Below are positions 7,608 to 20,242 of a DNA stretch of 39,032 bases, one piece after another. The stretch's first letter is position 1, and the number at the start of each line of letters is the position of its first letter. Origin of the DNA: Alishewanella jeotgali KCTC 22429 (GTDB taxonomy: Bacteria > Pseudomonadota > Gammaproteobacteria > Enterobacterales > Alteromonadaceae). The stretch covers positions 1 to 39,032 of the forward strand of contig NZ_AHTH01000034.1 in NCBI RefSeq assembly GCF_000245735.1, given 5' to 3'. The notes below the pieces were generated by a model that was not told where the DNA came from, ran no database searches, and saw only the letters and a program-made list of their open reading frames with translations. Position numbers and translations under genes: made by a program.

Positions 7608-8102
7608 ATGGCTATTAAGCTTGATGACAAAAAAGCAATTGTTGCTGAAGTCCAGGAAGCTGCCAAAGGTGCTTTATCTGCGGTAGTCGCAGACGCTCGT
7701 GGTGTCACTGTAGGCAAAATCACTGCGCTGCGTAAGCAAGCGCGTGAAGCAGGTGTATGGGTAAAAGTTGTCCGTAACACCTTAGCTCGCCGTGCAGTAG
7801 AAGGCACCGAGTTTGAGTGTCTGAAAGATGTATTCGTAGGCCCGACTTTAGTTGCGTTTTCTAAGGAGCACCCAGGTGCTGCAGCGCGGATCTTCAAAGA
7901 TTTCGCGAAAGAAAACAAAAACTTCGAGCTGAAAGGTGCAGCTTTTAATGGCGCCACAGTGAACGTTGAACTGTTAGCCTCGTTACCAACTTACGACGAA
8001 GCTATCGCACGTTTAATGAGCACTATGAAAGAAGCAGCAGCCGGCAAACTTGTACGTACAATTGCCGCGGTTCGCGACCAAAAACAAGAGCAAGCCGCGT
8101 AA
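7608..8102 (+). CDS. rplJ: 50S ribosomal protein L10
   Basis: L10 is the base of the L7/L12 stalk, anchoring L12 dimers to 23S rRNA, and it represses its own mRNA. The 164-residue product (165 in E. coli) has the N-terminal rRNA-binding domain with [21 protein letters not shown] and the C-terminal helix that carries L12 dimers, ending in [14 protein letters not shown] at 7593-7597 precedes the ATG. rplL follows after 61 nt. Confidence 0.96.
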   Translation: MAIKLDDKKAIVAEVQEAAKGALSAVVADARGVTVGKITALRKQAREAGVWVKVVRNTLARRAVEGTEFECLKDVFVGPTLVAFSKEHPGAAARIFKDFAKENKNFELKGAAFNGATVNVELLASLPTYDEAIARLMSTMKEAAAGKLVRTIAAVRDQKQEQAA

Positions 8103-8163
8103 TTTTACGTTTGGTTTGATAAAGTTTAATCGGGCCAAGGCCCACAATTTAGGAATCTGAGCA

Positions 8164-8529
8164 ATGTCAGTGACTAAAGAGCAAATCTTAGATGCAATCG
8201 CAGCAATGTCTGTAATGGAAGTTGTTGAATTAGTATCTGCAATGGAAGAGAAGTTTGGTGTTTCTGCCGCCGCTGCCGTAGCTGTTGCTGCTGGCCCAGC
8301 TGCTGCTGTTGAAGAGCAAACTGAGTTCACCGTAGTTCTGGCTGGTGCCGGCGCTAACAAAGTAGCTGTTATCAAAGCAGTTCGCGGTGCTACCGGTTTA
8401 GGTCTGAAAGAAGCTAAAGACCTGGTTGAAAGCGCTCCAGCGCCAATCAAAGAAGGTATCTCTAAAGCAGAAGCTGAAGCCCTCAAGAAAGAACTTGAAG
8501 AAGCTGGTGCATCTGTTGAAGTTAAATAA
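8164..8529 (+). CDS. rplL: 50S ribosomal protein L7/L12
   Basis: L7/L12 forms the flexible stalk dimers that recruit and activate EF-Tu, EF-G, IF2 and RF3. The 121-residue acidic protein has an N-terminal dimerisation domain (to about residue 32), an Ala/Val-rich hinge (about 35-50, many GCT/GCC/GCA codons) and a C-terminal factor-binding domain with [19 protein letters not shown]. It is usually made in several copies per ribosome, helped by the attenuator that follows it. Confidence 0.97.
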   Translation: MSVTKEQILDAIAAMSVMEVVELVSAMEEKFGVSAAAAVAVAAGPAAAVEEQTEFTVVLAGAGANKVAVIKAVRGATGLGLKEAKDLVESAPAPIKEGISKAEAEALKKELEEAGASVEVK

Positions 8530-8599
8530 TCTGGTGCAAACCAGATTAGCTGCCTGAATTTCAGGCCGGGCTGGTGATGAATTAATCACCGGCCTTTTT
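8528..8599 (+). terminator. rplL-rpoB attenuator region
   Basis: The terminator stem pairs AGGCC (8563-8567) plus GGTGAT (8573-8578) with ATCACCGGCCT (8585-8595), leaving a 5-nt bulge, and is followed by TTTTT. Upstream are an 8-bp GNRA hairpin over the rplL stop codon (8528-8535 and 8540-8547) and a 6-bp hairpin, GCCTGA (8552-8557) with TCAGGC (8561-8566). The 6-bp hairpin overlaps the left arm of the terminator and would compete with it. In E. coli the equivalent gap holds a partial terminator and an RNase III site. Confidence 0.75.
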
Positions 8600-8701
8600 G
8601 CGCTGTGGGACAATGATTTCCCCACCCCTCTAGTTATCGTGTCTGGTAACTAAAACCACCGAAAAGTGGTTGGGAAAAAAATCAGCAAGCTGAGGAACCC
8701 C

Positions 8702-11700
8702 ATGACTTACTCTTATTCTGAGAAGAAACGTATCCGTAAGGACTTCGGCAAACGTCCGGAAGTATTGGATGTGCCATACCTGTTGTCGATTCAGATCGAA
8801 TCATTCAGCAAATTTATCGAGCCAGATCCGGAAGGTGAATACGGTTTGGAAGCCGCATTCCGCTCTGTATTTCCAATCAAAAGTTATTCAGGCAGCGCCG
8901 AATTACAGTACGTAAGCTACCGCATTGGGGAACCCGTGTTTGACGTCAAAGAATGTCAGATCCGAGGTGTGACCTACTCAGCGCCGTTACGGGTGAAGCT
9001 GCGCATGGTGTTATTCGATAAAGAAGCACCAGGCACCATCAAAGACATCCGTGAGCAGGAAGTCTATATGGGTGAAATCCCATTAATGACCGAGAACGGT
9101 ACCTTTGTTATCAATGGTACTGAGCGGGTAATTGTTTCTCAGCTGCACCGCAGTCCAGGTGTATTCTTTGACCATGACCGTGGTAAAACTCACTCCTCAG
9201 GCAAAGTACTGTATAACGCTCGGGTCATTCCTTACCGTGGTTCCTGGTTAGATTTTGAATTCGACGCCAAAGACAGTCTGTTTGTGCGGATTGACCGTCG
9301 TCGTAAATTACCTGCGACCATTTTGTTGCGTGCTTTAGAATTCAGCACCGAAGAAATTCTGGCTACTTTCTTTGAGAATACCCGCTTTGATATCAAAGAC
9401 GGCAAGATTCTGATGGAAGTGGTACCAAGCCGTCTGCGCGGTGAAACAGCAGCTTTTGATATTAAAGATAACGATGGCGAAGTGATCGTAGAACAAGGCC
9501 GTCGTATTACTGCCCGTCACGTCCGTCAGTTAGAAAAAACTGGCTTAACGATGATGGAAGTACCACATGAATATGTGGTAGGTCGGGTGCTGGCGAAAAA
9601 TTACGCTGACCGTTCAACCGGAGAGATTATTGCCGAGGCGAACGCAGAGCTCACACTGGAGCTGTTAGCAAAACTAAGCAAAGCCGGCTACGACAGTTTT
9701 GAAACCCTTTATATTAACGATCTGGATCAGGGTGCCTATATCTCTGAAACTTTACGGATCGATCCAAGCAGCAACCGGATGGAAGCGCTGGTAGAAATCT
9801 ACCGTATGATGCGCCCGGGTGAACCGCCAACGCGCGAAGCTGCTGAAACCTTATTTGAAAATCTGTTCTTCTCTGAAGATCGTTACGACCTGTCTACGGT
9901 AGGCCGGATGAAGTTTAACCGTCGTGTTAGCTTCGAAGAAGGCGTAGGTACTGGCGTACTGAGCAAAGAAGATATTCTGGCGGTAATGAAAGTCCTGATC
10001 GACATTCGTAACGGTAAAGGCGAAGTGGATGATATTGACCACTTAGGTAACCGCCGCATCCGTTCAGTCGGTGAAATGGCCGAAAACCAGTTCCGTGTTG
10101 GTTTAGTACGTGTTGAACGTGCTGTGAAAGAACGTCTGTCGTTAGGCGATTTAGACGCAGTAATGCCACAGGATCTGATCAACGCCAAGCCAATCTCTGC
10201 TGCGGTGAAAGAGTTCTTCGGTTCTAGCCAACTGTCACAGTTTATGGATCAGAACAACCCGCTGTCAGAAGTGACGCACAAGCGCCGTATTTCTGCTCTT
10301 GGCCCGGGCGGTTTAACCCGCGAGCGCGCCGGTTTCGAAGTTCGTGACGTACACCCAACGCACTATGGTCGGGTTTGTCCTATCGAAACACCTGAAGGTC
10401 CGAATATCGGTCTGATTAACTCGTTATCGATTTTCGCTCAGACTAACGAATATGGTTTCCTGGAAACACCATACCGCCGGATTGAAAATGGCGTGGTGAC
10501 TGACGAAGTAGATTTCCTGTCGGCGATTGAAGAAGGTAACTTTGTGATCGCTCAGGCTAACGCCGAGTTAGACGAGAACAACCGTATCGTTGAAGGCTTA
10601 GTACCTTGCCGCTTTAAAAACGAATTTACGCTGATGCCATCATCGGACGTACAGTATATGGACGTTGCACCACAGCAGATCGTATCTGTTGCCGCTGCTT
10701 TGATCCCGTTCCTGGAACACGATGACGCTAACCGGGCACTGATGGGCTCGAACATGCAACGTCAGGCGGTACCAACACTGCGCGCTGATAAGCCGTTAGT
10801 CGGTACCGGTATTGAGCGCGTGGTAGCGAAAGACTCAGGGGTAACCGTAGTGGCGAAACGCGGCGGTACTGTTGACTATGTTGACGCCAGCCGTATCGTG
10901 ATCAAGGTAAATGAAGATGAAATGGTACCAGGCGAAGCCGGTATCGATATCTACAACCTGACCAAATACACCCGTTCGAACCAGAACACCTGTATTAACC
11001 AACGTCCTTGCGTTAACCACGGTGAGCCAATTGAGCGTGGCGATGTGTTGGCTGATGGTCCTTCTACCGACTTAGGTGAACTGGCCTTAGGTCAGAACTT
11101 ACGCGTGGCATTCATGCCGTGGAACGGTTACAACTTCGAAGACTCGATTTTGTTATCTGAGCGTTTAGTGCAAGAGGATCGCTTAACCACCATCCACATT
11201 CAGGAATTGAGCTGTATCGCTCGTGATACCAAGCTTGGGCCTGAAGAAATCACTGCCGATATTCCAAACGTAGGTGAGTCTGCCCTGTCGAAGTTGGATG
11301 AAGCTGGTATCGTTTATATCGGTGCGGAAGTGAAGGGTGGCGACATTCTGGTTGGTAAGGTCACACCTAAGGGTGAGAGCCAGTTAACACCGGAAGAGAA
11401 GCTGTTACGCGCCATCTTCGGTGAGAAAGCCTCTGACGTTAAAGACACCTCACTGCGGGTACCAAACTCAGTAACAGGTACTGTTATTGACGTACAGGTA
11501 TTTACCCGTGACGGCGTTGAGAAGGATAAGCGCGCCCGTGAAATCGAGGAAATGGAAATCAAACAGGCTAAGAAAGACCTGAATGAAGAATTCCGTATCC
11601 TGGAAGCCGGTATCTTCAGCCGTGCCCGTAACCTGCTGGAGCAAAGCGGTTTTGAGCGTAGCAAGATCGATGGCTTAAAAGGCGACGCACTGTTTAACTT

Positions 11701-12727
11701 AAGCCTGTCGGATGAAGATAAGCAAAACGACCTTGAACAGCTGGCTGCCCAGTACGAAGAAATTCGTATCGAGTATGACAAGAAGTTTGAAGCCAAGCGC
11801 CGTAAGATTGTGCAGGGCGATGACTTAGCACCTGGCGTGCTGAAGATCGTTAAGGTGTATCTGGCGGTGAAACGTCGTATTCAGCCTGGCGATAAGATGG
11901 CCGGCCGTCATGGTAACAAGGGTGTGATCTCGACTATCGTGCCTGTGGAAGATATGCCATATGACGAGAAAGGTCAGCCGGTTGATATCGTACTGAACCC
12001 ACTGGGTGTACCATCGCGGATGAACATCGGTCAGATCCTGGAAACACACTTAGGCTTAGCGGCCCGTGGTATCGGCGACAAGATCGACGCCATGATCAAA
12101 GAGCAGAAAGAAACGGCGGAAATCCGTGACTTCCTGAAGAAAGTGTATGCGCTGGGTGAATCACGTCAGAACGTGGATATCGAGAGCTTCAGCGATGATG
12201 AAGTACGCCGTTTAGCCGAGAACCTGCGTAAAGGCTTACCTGTAGCAACGCCGGTGTTTGATGGTGCCAAAGAGTCAGAAATCAAACAACTGCTGGAGCT
12301 GGGTGACCTGCCGTCAAGCGGTCAGATCACGCTGTATGATGGCCGTACCGGTAATACTTTCGAGCGGAAAGTCACGGTTGGTTACATGTATATGCTGAAG
12401 CTGAACCACCTGGTTGACGATAAGATGCACGCCCGTTCTACCGGTTCGTACAGTCTGGTTACGCAGCAGCCGCTGGGTGGTAAGGCGCAGTTCGGTGGTC
12501 AGCGCTTCGGTGAGATGGAAGTGTGGGCGCTGGAAGCTTACGGTGCAGCTTACACGCTGCAGGAAATGCTTACCGTTAAGTCTGACGACGTCAACGGTCG
12601 TACCAAGATGTATAAGAACATCGTTGACGGCGACCACAGAATGGAGCCTGGCATGCCAGAATCTTTCAACGTACTGATGAAAGAAATCCGTTCGCTCGGT
12701 ATTAATATCGAATTGGAAGAGGAATAA
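8702..12727 (+). CDS. rpoB: DNA-directed RNA polymerase subunit beta
   Basis: The beta subunit forms one side of the RNA polymerase active-site cleft and the rifampicin pocket. The 1341-residue product is almost co-linear with the 1342-residue E. coli protein. The rifampicin region 506-534 carries the sensitive-type residues Asp516, His526 and Ser531. [15 protein letters not shown] and the C-terminal clamp segment KMYKNIVDG are intact. GAGGAA at 8692-8697 precedes the ATG at 8702, and the start gives the conserved [19 protein letters not shown]. An in-frame GTG at 8666 was rejected because the added residues match nothing in the family. rpoC follows after 66 nt. Confidence 0.97.
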   Translation: MTYSYSEKKRIRKDFGKRPEVLDVPYLLSIQIESFSKFIEPDPEGEYGLEAAFRSVFPIKSYSGSAELQYVSYRIGEPVFDVKECQIRGVTYSAPLRVKLRMVLFDKEAPGTIKDIREQEVYMGEIPLMTENGTFVINGTERVIVSQLHRSPGVFFDHDRGKTHSSGKVLYNARVIPYRGSWLDFEFDAKDSLFVRIDRRRKLPATILLRALEFSTEEILATFFENTRFDIKDGKILMEVVPSRLRGETAAFDIKDNDGEVIVEQGRRITARHVRQLEKTGLTMMEVPHEYVVGRVLAKNYADRSTGEIIAEANAELTLELLAKLSKAGYDSFETLYINDLDQGAYISETLRIDPSSNRMEALVEIYRMMRPGEPPTREAAETLFENLFFSEDRYDLSTVGRMKFNRRVSFEEGVGTGVLSKEDILAVMKVLIDIRNGKGEVDDIDHLGNRRIRSVGEMAENQFRVGLVRVERAVKERLSLGDLDAVMPQDLINAKPISAAVKEFFGSSQLSQFMDQNNPLSEVTHKRRISALGPGGLTRERAGFEVRDVHPTHYGRVCPIETPEGPNIGLINSLSIFAQTNEYGFLETPYRRIENGVVTDEVDFLSAIEEGNFVIAQANAELDENNRIVEGLVPCRFKNEFTLMPSSDVQYMDVAPQQIVSVAAALIPFLEHDDANRALMGSNMQRQAVPTLRADKPLVGTGIERVVAKDSGVTVVAKRGGTVDYVDASRIVIKVNEDEMVPGEAGIDIYNLTKYTRSNQNTCINQRPCVNHGEPIERGDVLADGPSTDLGELALGQNLRVAFMPWNGYNFEDSILLSERLVQEDRLTTIHIQELSCIARDTKLGPEEITADIPNVGESALSKLDEAGIVYIGAEVKGGDILVGKVTPKGESQLTPEEKLLRAIFGEKASDVKDTSLRVPNSVTGTVIDVQVFTRDGVEKDKRAREIEEMEIKQAKKDLNEEFRILEAGIFSRARNLLEQSGFERSKIDGLKGDALFNLSLSDEDKQNDLEQLAAQYEEIRIEYDKKFEAKRRKIVQGDDLAPGVLKIVKVYLAVKRRIQPGDKMAGRHGNKGVISTIVPVEDMPYDEKGQPVDIVLNPLGVPSRMNIGQILETHLGLAARGIGDKIDAMIKEQKETAEIRDFLKKVYALGESRQNVDIESFSDDEVRRLAENLRKGLPVATPVFDGAKESEIKQLLELGDLPSSGQITLYDGRTGNTFERKVTVGYMYMLKLNHLVDDKMHARSTGSYSLVTQQPLGGKAQFGGQRFGEMEVWALEAYGAAYTLQEMLTVKSDDVNGRTKMYKNIVDGDHRMEPGMPESFNVLMKEIRSLGINIELEEE

Positions 12728-12772
12728 ACCGACCTTGAGTTGGCGGGGCAGTGAGCTGCCCCATTCCGGTTT
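12726..12772 (+). other. Hairpin in the rpoB-rpoC gap
   Basis: A perfect inner stem, GGGGCAG (12745-12751) with CTGCCCC (12756-12762), is enclosed by AAACCG (12726-12731) pairing with CGGTTT (12767-12772). There is no T-run, so it is probably an mRNA stability or processing element, not a terminator. Confidence 0.55.
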
Positions 12773-12793
12773 ACCTCTTACAGGAGAGCAAAG

Positions 12794-15700
12794 GTGAAAG
12801 ACTTATTAAAGTTTCTGAAACAGCAAACTAAAACTGACGAGTTTGATGTTATCCGTATCGGTTTATCCTCGCCGGACATGATTCGTTCATGGTCATTCGG
12901 CGAAGTGAAAAAGCCAGAGACGATCAACTACCGTACCTTTAAACCCGAGCGTGACGGTTTATTCTGTGCCCGGATCTTCGGGCCGGTAAAAGACTATGAG
13001 TGTCTGTGTGGTAAGTACAAGCGCTTAAAGCACCGCGGTGTGATCTGTGAAAAGTGTGGCGTTGAAGTCACCCTGACCAAAGTCCGTCGTGAGCGCATGG
13101 GTCATATCGAGCTGGCCAGCCCGACTGCCCATATCTGGTTCCTGAAGTCACTGCCAAGCCGTATCGGTTTATTACTGGATATGACGCTGCGTGATATCGA
13201 GCGCGTGCTGTACTTCGAAAGCTACGTGGTAACCGAGCCAGGTATGACGTCGCTAGAGCGTCGTCAGATGCTGACCGAAGAAGAATATCTGGACGTGCTG
13301 GAAGAGCATGGCGATGAGTTCGAAGCCAAGATGGGTGCAGAAGCGATTCTGGACTTATTAAAAGGCATTGAGCTGGCGACTGAAATCAAGCAAATGCGCG
13401 AAGAGTTGCCAACCATTAACTCAGAAACCAAGCGGAAGAAAATCAGCAAACGTCTGAAATTAATGGAAGCTTTCCATACTTCTGGTAACAAGCCAGAGTG
13501 GATGATTATGACTGTACTGCCAGTGTTACCGCCGGATTTACGTCCGTTAGTACCGTTGGACGGTGGTCGTTTCGCAACCTCAGATCTGAACGATTTATAT
13601 CGCCGGGTTATTAACCGTAACAACCGTTTGAAGCGTCTGTTAGATCTGTCTGCGCCGGACATTATCGTACGTAACGAAAAGCGGATGTTACAGGAAGCTG
13701 TTGATGCGCTGTTAGATAACGGTCGTCGCGGCCGAGCGATCACCGGTAGCAACAAGCGTCCACTGAAGTCACTGGCGGACATGATCAAAGGTAAACAGGG
13801 TCGTTTCCGTCAGAACCTGTTGGGTAAGCGTGTAGACTACTCAGGCCGTTCGGTAATTACCGTAGGTCCTACGCTGCGTTTACACCAGTGTGGTCTGCCG
13901 AAGAAAATGGCACTGGAACTGTTCAAGCCGTTTATCTATGGCAAGCTGGAAGCCCGTGGTTTAGCGACGACGATCAAAGCCGCCAAGAAAATGGTAGAGC
14001 GCGAAGAAGGCGCAGTATGGGACGTACTGGACGAAGTCATCCGTGAACATCCGGTACTGCTGAACCGGGCACCAACACTGCACCGTCTGGGTATCCAGGC
14101 ATTTGAGCCGGTACTGATCGAAGGTAAAGCGATTCAGCTGCACCCTCTGGTGTGTGCGGCCTATAACGCTGACTTCGACGGTGACCAGATGGCGGTACAC
14201 GTACCGTTAACGCTGGAAGCACAGTTAGAAGCCCGTGCGTTAATGATGTCGACCAACAACGTACTGTCGCCAGCAAACGGTGAGCCAATCATAGTACCAT
14301 CGCAGGACGTCGTTCTGGGTCTGTACTATATGACCCGCGAAGCGATAAACGCGAAAGGCGAGGGCATGCTGTTCAAGAGCCCGAAAGAGGCCGAGAAAGC
14401 GTTCCGTGCCGGTGTTGCCAGCTTACACGCCAAAGTCAAAGTGCGGATGACCGAAGTGACCATCCATGAAGATGGCACTAAGACCTCTGAGACGGCAGTT
14501 AAAGACACCACTGTTGGCCGGGCCATTCTGTATTCGATCCTGCCGGAAGGTTTAAGCTTTGATGCGGTGAACCAGGCGATGGGTAAAAAGCAGATTTCCC
14601 GCCTGTTAAACGGTGCTTACCGCCGTATCGGTCTGAAACAAACCGTTATTTTGGCAGACCAGATTATGTATACCGGTTTCCACTACGCGATGTTATCGGG
14701 TGTGTCGGTTGGTATCGATGATATGGTGATCCCAGCGGCGAAGACTGAAATTATCGACGCAGCTGAGAAAGAAGTAGAAGAGATCCAGGACCAGTTCCAA
14801 CAGGGTCTGGTTACCGCTGGTGAAAAGTACAACAAAGTTATCGATATCTGGTCAACAGCCAACGAAGCCTTGTCTAAGGCGATGATGGATAACCTGTCGA
14901 AAGAGAACGTGGTTGATCGGGACGGTAATACTGTACAGCAGCAGTCGTTTAACTCAGTGTACATGATGGCCGACTCTGGCGCCCGGGGTTCACCGGCGCA
15001 GATCCGTCAGCTGGCAGCGATGCGGGGCCTGATGGCTAAGCCGGATGGTTCGATCATCGAAACGCCGATTACGGCGAACTTCCGCGAAGGTCTGAACGTA
15101 TTACAGTACTTTATTTCAACCCACGGTGCCCGTAAGGGTCTGGCTGATACCGCACTGAAAACAGCGAACTCAGGTTATCTGACGCGTCGTCTGGTCGATG
15201 TGGCACAAGACTTAGTCGTAACAGAGCACGACTGTGGTTCTGAGCAGGGCATTATCATGAAGCCGCTGATTGAAGGTGGTGACGTGGTAGAAGGTCTGCG
15301 TGAGCGGGTACTGGGCCGGGTGGTGATTGGCGATATCATTGCGCCAACAACGGGCGAAGTGCTGGTGACAGATGGCACCATGCTTGATGAGCAGCTGTGT
15401 GATCTGATTGAGAAAAACTCAATCGACGAAGTGCACGTACGCTCTGTTATTACCTGTCAGACCGACTTCGGTGTTTGTGCTAAGTGTTACGGCCGGGATC
15501 TGGCGCGCGGTCACCTGATTAACCCAGGTGAGGCGGTAGGTGTTATCGCAGCGCAGTCAATCGGTGAACCTGGTACCCAGTTAACGATGCGGACTTTCCA
15601 CATCGGTGGTGCGGCATCACGGGCATCAGCTGAAAACAGTGTCCAGGTGAAGAACGCCGGTACCCTGAAGCTACACAACGCCAAGTTCGTCCGCAATGCC

Positions 15701-16969
15701 GATAACAAGATTGTTATCACTTCGCGTTCAGCTGAAGTCACCGTATTCGATGAATTAGGTCGTGAAAAAGAGCGTTATAAGCTGCCGTACGGTTCGATCC
15801 TGACGACAGACGATAATGCCAAGATCACAGCAGGCCAGATCGTGGCGAACTGGGATCCGCATTCACACCCAATTATCGTTGAGCGCGGCGCTAAGGTCTC
15901 GTTCAGTGATGTTGACGATACCAACACTGAAGTACAAATGGATGAGCTGACCGGCTTAACCCGTACTGTAGTGAAAGACCTGGCCAAAGCGAACGCTAAA
16001 GAGCCGAAGTTGATTCTGGCAACCGACGATGGCGGCCTGCAGGAAATTCGTCTGCCAAGTTTCACCACTATTGAAGTGGCGGATGGCGATAACGTGGTGA
16101 CCGGTACTGTACTGGCACGTATTCCTCAGGAAAGTTCGAAGACACGGGATATTACCGGTGGTCTGCCGCGCGTTGCTGACTTGTTCGAAGCGCGTAAGCC
16201 AAAAGATCCTGCCATCCTGGCTGAGATTTCAGGTGTTATCGGTTTTGGTAAAGAAACCAAAGGCAAGCGCCGTCTGGTGATTACACCGGATCAGGGTGAA
16301 GCTCATGAAGAGATGATCCCGAAATGGCGTCAGGTCAATGTGTTCGAAGGCGAGCGTATTGAGAAAGGTGAAGTCCTGTCAGAAGGTCCGGAGTCAGCAC
16401 ATGACATCCTGCGTCTGCGTGGTATTCACCATGTTGCCAGCTACATTGTGAACGAAGTACAGGACGTTTACCGTCTGCAAGGTGTAAAGATCAACGACAA
16501 GCACATCGAGACCATTATCCGGCAGATGCTGCGTAAGTGTGTGATCACTCACCCTGGCGACAGTGAATTCCTGGAAGGCGAACAGGCTGAAGTGGCCCGC
16601 GTGAATATCGCGAACCGTGAACTGGAAGCCGCCGGCAAAATGCCTGCGCAGTACGAGCGTGTACTGTTAGGTATTACTAAGGCGTCTCTGTCTACGGACT
16701 CCTTCATTTCTGCGGCCTCGTTCCAGGAGACCACCCGCGTTCTGACCGAAGCTGCTGTCGGCGGCAAGGTTGACGAACTGCGTGGTCTGAAAGAAAACGT
16801 TATTGTTGGTCGTCTGATCCCGGCCGGTACTGGTTTTGCTTATCACCAGAACCGTGCCCGTCAGCGTGCCGGCAACAATGATGTTGTTGAACCGGTAATG
16901 AGTGCAGAGTCGGCCGAACAGGCACTGACCGATGCACTGAATATGGATTTATCGGGCAACGACGAGTAA
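12794..16969 (+). CDS. rpoC: DNA-directed RNA polymerase subunit beta'
   Basis: The beta' subunit contributes the catalytic centre and clamp of RNA polymerase. The 1391-residue product begins with GTG, as the alignment of MKDLLKFLK requires. The first zinc site uses Cys70, Cys72, Cys85 and Cys88. The Mg-binding NADFDGD motif is at 458-464. The second zinc site lies in [15 protein letters not shown]. Trigger-loop and bridge-helix segments such as MADSGARGS and [12 protein letters not shown] are conserved. It is about 16 residues shorter than E. coli beta', mainly in the variable lineage-specific insert after the second zinc region. AGGAG lies 8 nt upstream of the start. Confidence 0.97.
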   Translation: MKDLLKFLKQQTKTDEFDVIRIGLSSPDMIRSWSFGEVKKPETINYRTFKPERDGLFCARIFGPVKDYECLCGKYKRLKHRGVICEKCGVEVTLTKVRRERMGHIELASPTAHIWFLKSLPSRIGLLLDMTLRDIERVLYFESYVVTEPGMTSLERRQMLTEEEYLDVLEEHGDEFEAKMGAEAILDLLKGIELATEIKQMREELPTINSETKRKKISKRLKLMEAFHTSGNKPEWMIMTVLPVLPPDLRPLVPLDGGRFATSDLNDLYRRVINRNNRLKRLLDLSAPDIIVRNEKRMLQEAVDALLDNGRRGRAITGSNKRPLKSLADMIKGKQGRFRQNLLGKRVDYSGRSVITVGPTLRLHQCGLPKKMALELFKPFIYGKLEARGLATTIKAAKKMVEREEGAVWDVLDEVIREHPVLLNRAPTLHRLGIQAFEPVLIEGKAIQLHPLVCAAYNADFDGDQMAVHVPLTLEAQLEARALMMSTNNVLSPANGEPIIVPSQDVVLGLYYMTREAINAKGEGMLFKSPKEAEKAFRAGVASLHAKVKVRMTEVTIHEDGTKTSETAVKDTTVGRAILYSILPEGLSFDAVNQAMGKKQISRLLNGAYRRIGLKQTVILADQIMYTGFHYAMLSGVSVGIDDMVIPAAKTEIIDAAEKEVEEIQDQFQQGLVTAGEKYNKVIDIWSTANEALSKAMMDNLSKENVVDRDGNTVQQQSFNSVYMMADSGARGSPAQIRQLAAMRGLMAKPDGSIIETPITANFREGLNVLQYFISTHGARKGLADTALKTANSGYLTRRLVDVAQDLVVTEHDCGSEQGIIMKPLIEGGDVVEGLRERVLGRVVIGDIIAPTTGEVLVTDGTMLDEQLCDLIEKNSIDEVHVRSVITCQTDFGVCAKCYGRDLARGHLINPGEAVGVIAAQSIGEPGTQLTMRTFHIGGAASRASAENSVQVKNAGTLKLHNAKFVRNADNKIVITSRSAEVTVFDELGREKERYKLPYGSILTTDDNAKITAGQIVANWDPHSHPIIVERGAKVSFSDVDDTNTEVQMDELTGLTRTVVKDLAKANAKEPKLILATDDGGLQEIRLPSFTTIEVADGDNVVTGTVLARIPQESSKTRDITGGLPRVADLFEARKPKDPAILAEISGVIGFGKETKGKRRLVITPDQGEAHEEMIPKWRQVNVFEGERIEKGEVLSEGPESAHDILRLRGIHHVASYIVNEVQDVYRLQGVKINDKHIETIIRQMLRKCVITHPGDSEFLEGEQAEVARVNIANRELEAAGKMPAQYERVLLGITKASLSTDSFISAASFQETTRVLTEAAVGGKVDELRGLKENVIVGRLIPAGTGFAYHQNRARQRAGNNDVVEPVMSAESAEQALTDALNMDLSGNDE

Positions 16970-16983
16970 GCAAGGAACAACAC

Positions 16984-17007
16984 CTGCCGGCATTAAAATG
17001 CCGGCAG
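16984..17007 (+). terminator. GC-rich hairpin after rpoC, lacking a T-run
   Basis: CTGCCGGCAT (16984-16993) pairs perfectly with 16998-17007 around TAAA. The following TGTGCTTTG is only weakly T-rich, so the hairpin may act as an RNA 3'-end stabiliser or an inefficient terminator. Confidence 0.5.
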
Positions 17008-17020
17008 TGTGCTTTGTAAC

Positions 17021-17492
<472 letters not shown>

Positions 17493-17582
17493 CGGTACTC
17501 CGTTAGTAAGGCCAAACTAAACAACTTTTTTTCATTACTGTATTAAAAGTTTTGGAATCACCTGAAGCAATCGGAGTTTCGA

Positions 17583-18053
17583 ATGCCTAGAAGACGCGTC
17601 ATCGGTCAACGTAAAATCCTTCCAGATCCTAAGTTCGGAAGTGAGTTACTTGCCAAATTTGTTAACGTCGTAATGGTCGACGGTAAAAAGTCCATCGCCG
17701 AATCAATTGTATACGGCGCTTTAGAAATTGCAGCTACGAAATCTAAGAAAGAGCACATCGACCTGTTCGAAGTGGCTCTGGATAACATTCGTCCGTCTGT
17801 TGAAGTTAAATCACGTCGCGTGGGTGGTTCTACCTACCAGGTACCGTGTGAAGTTCGTCAGGTGCGTCGTAATGCTTTAGCCATGCGCTGGTTAGTAGAA
17901 GCTGCCCGTAAACGTGGTGAAAAATCTATGGCTCAGCGTCTTGCAGGCGAGATGCTGGATGCAATCGAGAACAAAGGTTCAGCGGTGAAGAAGCGTGAAG
18001 ACGTGCACCGTATGGCCGAAGCGAACAAAGCGTTCGCACACTTCCGCTGGTAA
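17583..18053 (+). CDS. rpsG: 30S ribosomal protein S7
   Basis: S7 nucleates assembly of the 30S head domain and lines the E site. In E. coli it represses the str mRNA. The 156-residue product begins [19 protein letters not shown] and ends KAFAHFRW. This is the common length, not the longer E. coli K-12 form. A CGGAG ribosome-binding site precedes the ATG. fusA follows after 27 nt. Confidence 0.97.
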   Translation: MPRRRVIGQRKILPDPKFGSELLAKFVNVVMVDGKKSIAESIVYGALEIAATKSKKEHIDLFEVALDNIRPSVEVKSRRVGGSTYQVPCEVRQVRRNALAMRWLVEAARKRGEKSMAQRLAGEMLDAIENKGSAVKKREDVHRMAEANKAFAHFRW

Positions 18054-18080
18054 GAATTTCTTAACTGAGGGGAAATTATT

Positions 18081-20186
18081 GTGGCACGTACAACTCCAAT
18101 CGAACGTTACCGTAACATTGGTATCTGTGCTCACGTTGATGCCGGCAAAACCACGACATCCGAGCGGGTCCTGTTTTACACAGGCCGCTCGCATAAGATT
18201 GGTGAGGTGCATGACGGCGCTGCAACTATGGACTGGATGGAACAGGAGCAGGAGCGGGGTATTACTATTACCTCGGCTGCGACGACAACTTTCTGGTCTG
18301 GTATGCAGCAGCAGTTTGAACAGCACCGCATCAATCTGATCGATACCCCGGGCCACGTTGACTTCACTATTGAAGTTGAGCGTTCACTGCGGGTGTTAGA
18401 TGGTGCTGTGGTAGTACTTTGCGGTTCATCCGGCGTCCAGCCACAAACCGAAACGGTTTGGCGGCAGGCGAATAAATACGAAGTTCCTCGCATGATCTTC
18501 GTAAATAAGATGGACCGTACAGGTGCTAACTTCCTGCGCGTAGTTAAGCAGGCTAATGACCGCCTGAACTCGCGTTGCGTGCCTATTCAGCTGCCTATTG
18601 GTGCTGAAGACCAGTTCAAAGGTGTGATTGACCTGATTAAAATGAAGGCAATCAACTGGAACGAAGACGATCAGGGTATGACCTTCACTTATGAAGACAT
18701 TCCAGCCGATATGGTTGCAGAGTGTAACGAGTGGCGGCAGAACATGATCGAAGCGGCCGCAGACGCCAGTGAAGAACTGATGGATCGTTATCTGGAAGGT
18801 GAGGAATTCACTGAACAGGAAATCCGTCAGGCATTGCGTGACCTGACCTTACGCAACGAGATTGTGCTGGTTATGTGTGGTTCAGCCTTTAAGAATAAAG
18901 GCGTTCAGGCCATGCTGGATAACGTAGTCTACTTCCTGCCTTCACCGACTGAAGTTAAAGCCATCCGCGGTATTTTGCCGGATGAATCAGAAGGTGTGCG
19001 GATTTCAGGCGACGACCAGCCCTTTGCGGCCCTGGCATTTAAAATCGCCACTGACCCCTTCGTTGGTACCCTGACTTTCTTCCGGGTTTACTCAGGTGTG
19101 GTTGAGTCTGGCTCAGCCGTATACAACTCAGTAAAAGACAAGAAAGAGCGGATTGGCCGTATCGTACAGATGCATGCTAATTCGCGTGAGGAAATCAAAG
19201 AAGTTCGGGCGGGTGATATTGCCGCGGCTATTGGTCTGAAAGACACCACCACAGGTGATACCCTATGCGATCAGGATAACCCGATTATTCTGGAGCGGAT
19301 GGAGTTCCCTGAGCCGGTAATTTCTGTCGCAGTTGAACCGAAAACCAAAGCCGACCAGGAGAAAATGGGTGTAGCCCTGAGTAAACTGGCAGCGGAAGAT
19401 CCGTCTTTCCGGGTGCATACCGATGAAGAGACCGGGCAAACCATTATCTCGGGTATGGGCGAACTACACCTCGATATTATCGTTGACCGCATGAAGCGCG
19501 AGTTCAAGGTAGAAGCGAACGTGGGTAAACCACAGGTTTCTTACCGCGAAACCCTGCGTGGTCAGACGGAAGTCGAAGGTAAGTTTGTTCGTCAATCTGG
19601 TGGTCGTGGGCAGTTTGGTCACTGTTGGTTACGCATTGAACCATTACCGGAAGGCGAAGGTTATAAGTTTGAAAATGCCGTGGTCGGTGGGGTAATTCCA
19701 AAAGAGTTTATTCCGGCAATCGACAAAGGTATTCAAGAGCAGATGAAAAACGGCGTATTAGCGGGTTATCCGGTAATCGACGTTAAAGTCACGGTGTTTG
19801 ACGGCTCTTACCACGATGTTGACTCCAGTGAAATGGCTTTTAAAATCGCCGCTTCAATGGGCTTCAAAAAAGGTGCGCTGCAGGCCAAGCCTGTGCTACT
19901 GGAACCTATTATGAAGGTTGAAGTAGTGACGCCAGAAGACTTTATGGGTGACATCGTTGGCGATTTGAACCGTCGGCGCGGTATTATCAATGGCATGGAA
20001 GACGCACCAGGTGGCATCAAAATTATTGCTGCTAACGTGCCTTTGTCTGAAATGTTTGGTTATGCCACTAACATGCGCTCACTGAGTCAGGGCCGTGCCT
20101 CCTATTCGATGGAGCCACTGAACTATCAGGAAGCACCGAGTAACGTTACTGAAGCCATTATCGCTTCACGTAAAGCATACGATTAA
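18081..20186 (+). CDS. fusA: Elongation factor G
   Basis: EF-G is the GTPase that drives tRNA-mRNA translocation and, with RRF, ribosome recycling. The 701-residue product starts with GTG after a GAGGGGA ribosome-binding site. Domain I has AHVDAGKTT (17-25), DTPGHVD (88-94) and NKMD (142-145). Domains II-V follow, with [10 protein letters not shown], the domain [12 protein letters not shown] loop and a C-terminal segment ending RKAYD. No fusidic-acid-type anomalies were noticed by eye. It is the third gene of the str operon. Confidence 0.97.
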   Translation: MARTTPIERYRNIGICAHVDAGKTTTSERVLFYTGRSHKIGEVHDGAATMDWMEQEQERGITITSAATTTFWSGMQQQFEQHRINLIDTPGHVDFTIEVERSLRVLDGAVVVLCGSSGVQPQTETVWRQANKYEVPRMIFVNKMDRTGANFLRVVKQANDRLNSRCVPIQLPIGAEDQFKGVIDLIKMKAINWNEDDQGMTFTYEDIPADMVAECNEWRQNMIEAAADASEELMDRYLEGEEFTEQEIRQALRDLTLRNEIVLVMCGSAFKNKGVQAMLDNVVYFLPSPTEVKAIRGILPDESEGVRISGDDQPFAALAFKIATDPFVGTLTFFRVYSGVVESGSAVYNSVKDKKERIGRIVQMHANSREEIKEVRAGDIAAAIGLKDTTTGDTLCDQDNPIILERMEFPEPVISVAVEPKTKADQEKMGVALSKLAAEDPSFRVHTDEETGQTIISGMGELHLDIIVDRMKREFKVEANVGKPQVSYRETLRGQTEVEGKFVRQSGGRGQFGHCWLRIEPLPEGEGYKFENAVVGGVIPKEFIPAIDKGIQEQMKNGVLAGYPVIDVKVTVFDGSYHDVDSSEMAFKIAASMGFKKGALQAKPVLLEPIMKVEVVTPEDFMGDIVGDLNRRRGIINGMEDAPGGIKIIAANVPLSEMFGYATNMRSLSQGRASYSMEPLNYQEAPSNVTEAIIASRKAYD

Positions 20187-20195
20187 CGATTAACA

Positions 20196-20223
20196 GGCCC
20201 GGTTTTGGCCGGGTCTAATTTTT
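20196..20223 (+). terminator. Terminator-like hairpin between fusA and tufA
   Basis: GGCCCGG (20196-20202) pairs with CCGGGTC (20209-20215), with one G-T pair and a 6-nt loop. TAA and five T follow, ending 19 nt before the tufA ATG. It would attenuate read-through into tufA or mark an mRNA 3' end. Confidence 0.55.
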
Positions 20224-20242
20224 GACTAAGAAGGGTCTACAC

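Noticed and set aside
8013..8486. 157-residue minus-strand frame opposite rplL
   Set aside because: It mirrors the Ala-rich codons of rplL and the end of rplJ, has low complexity and has no ribosome-binding site.
8666..8701. GTG start extending RpoB by 12 residues
   Set aside because: The ATG at 8702 has a good ribosome-binding site and gives the conserved N-terminus.
11314..11796. 160-residue minus-strand frame opposite rpoB
   Set aside because: It is a shadow of rpoB coding with Ser/Arg-rich composition and no independent signals.
13264..13788. 174-residue minus-strand frame opposite rpoC
   Set aside because: It is fully inside a conserved essential gene, is Ser/Arg-rich as expected for an antisense reading and has no family features.
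17995..18339. 114-residue plus-strand frame across the rpsG-fusA junction
   Set aside because: It is out of frame with both real genes and has no ribosome-binding site or recognisable features.
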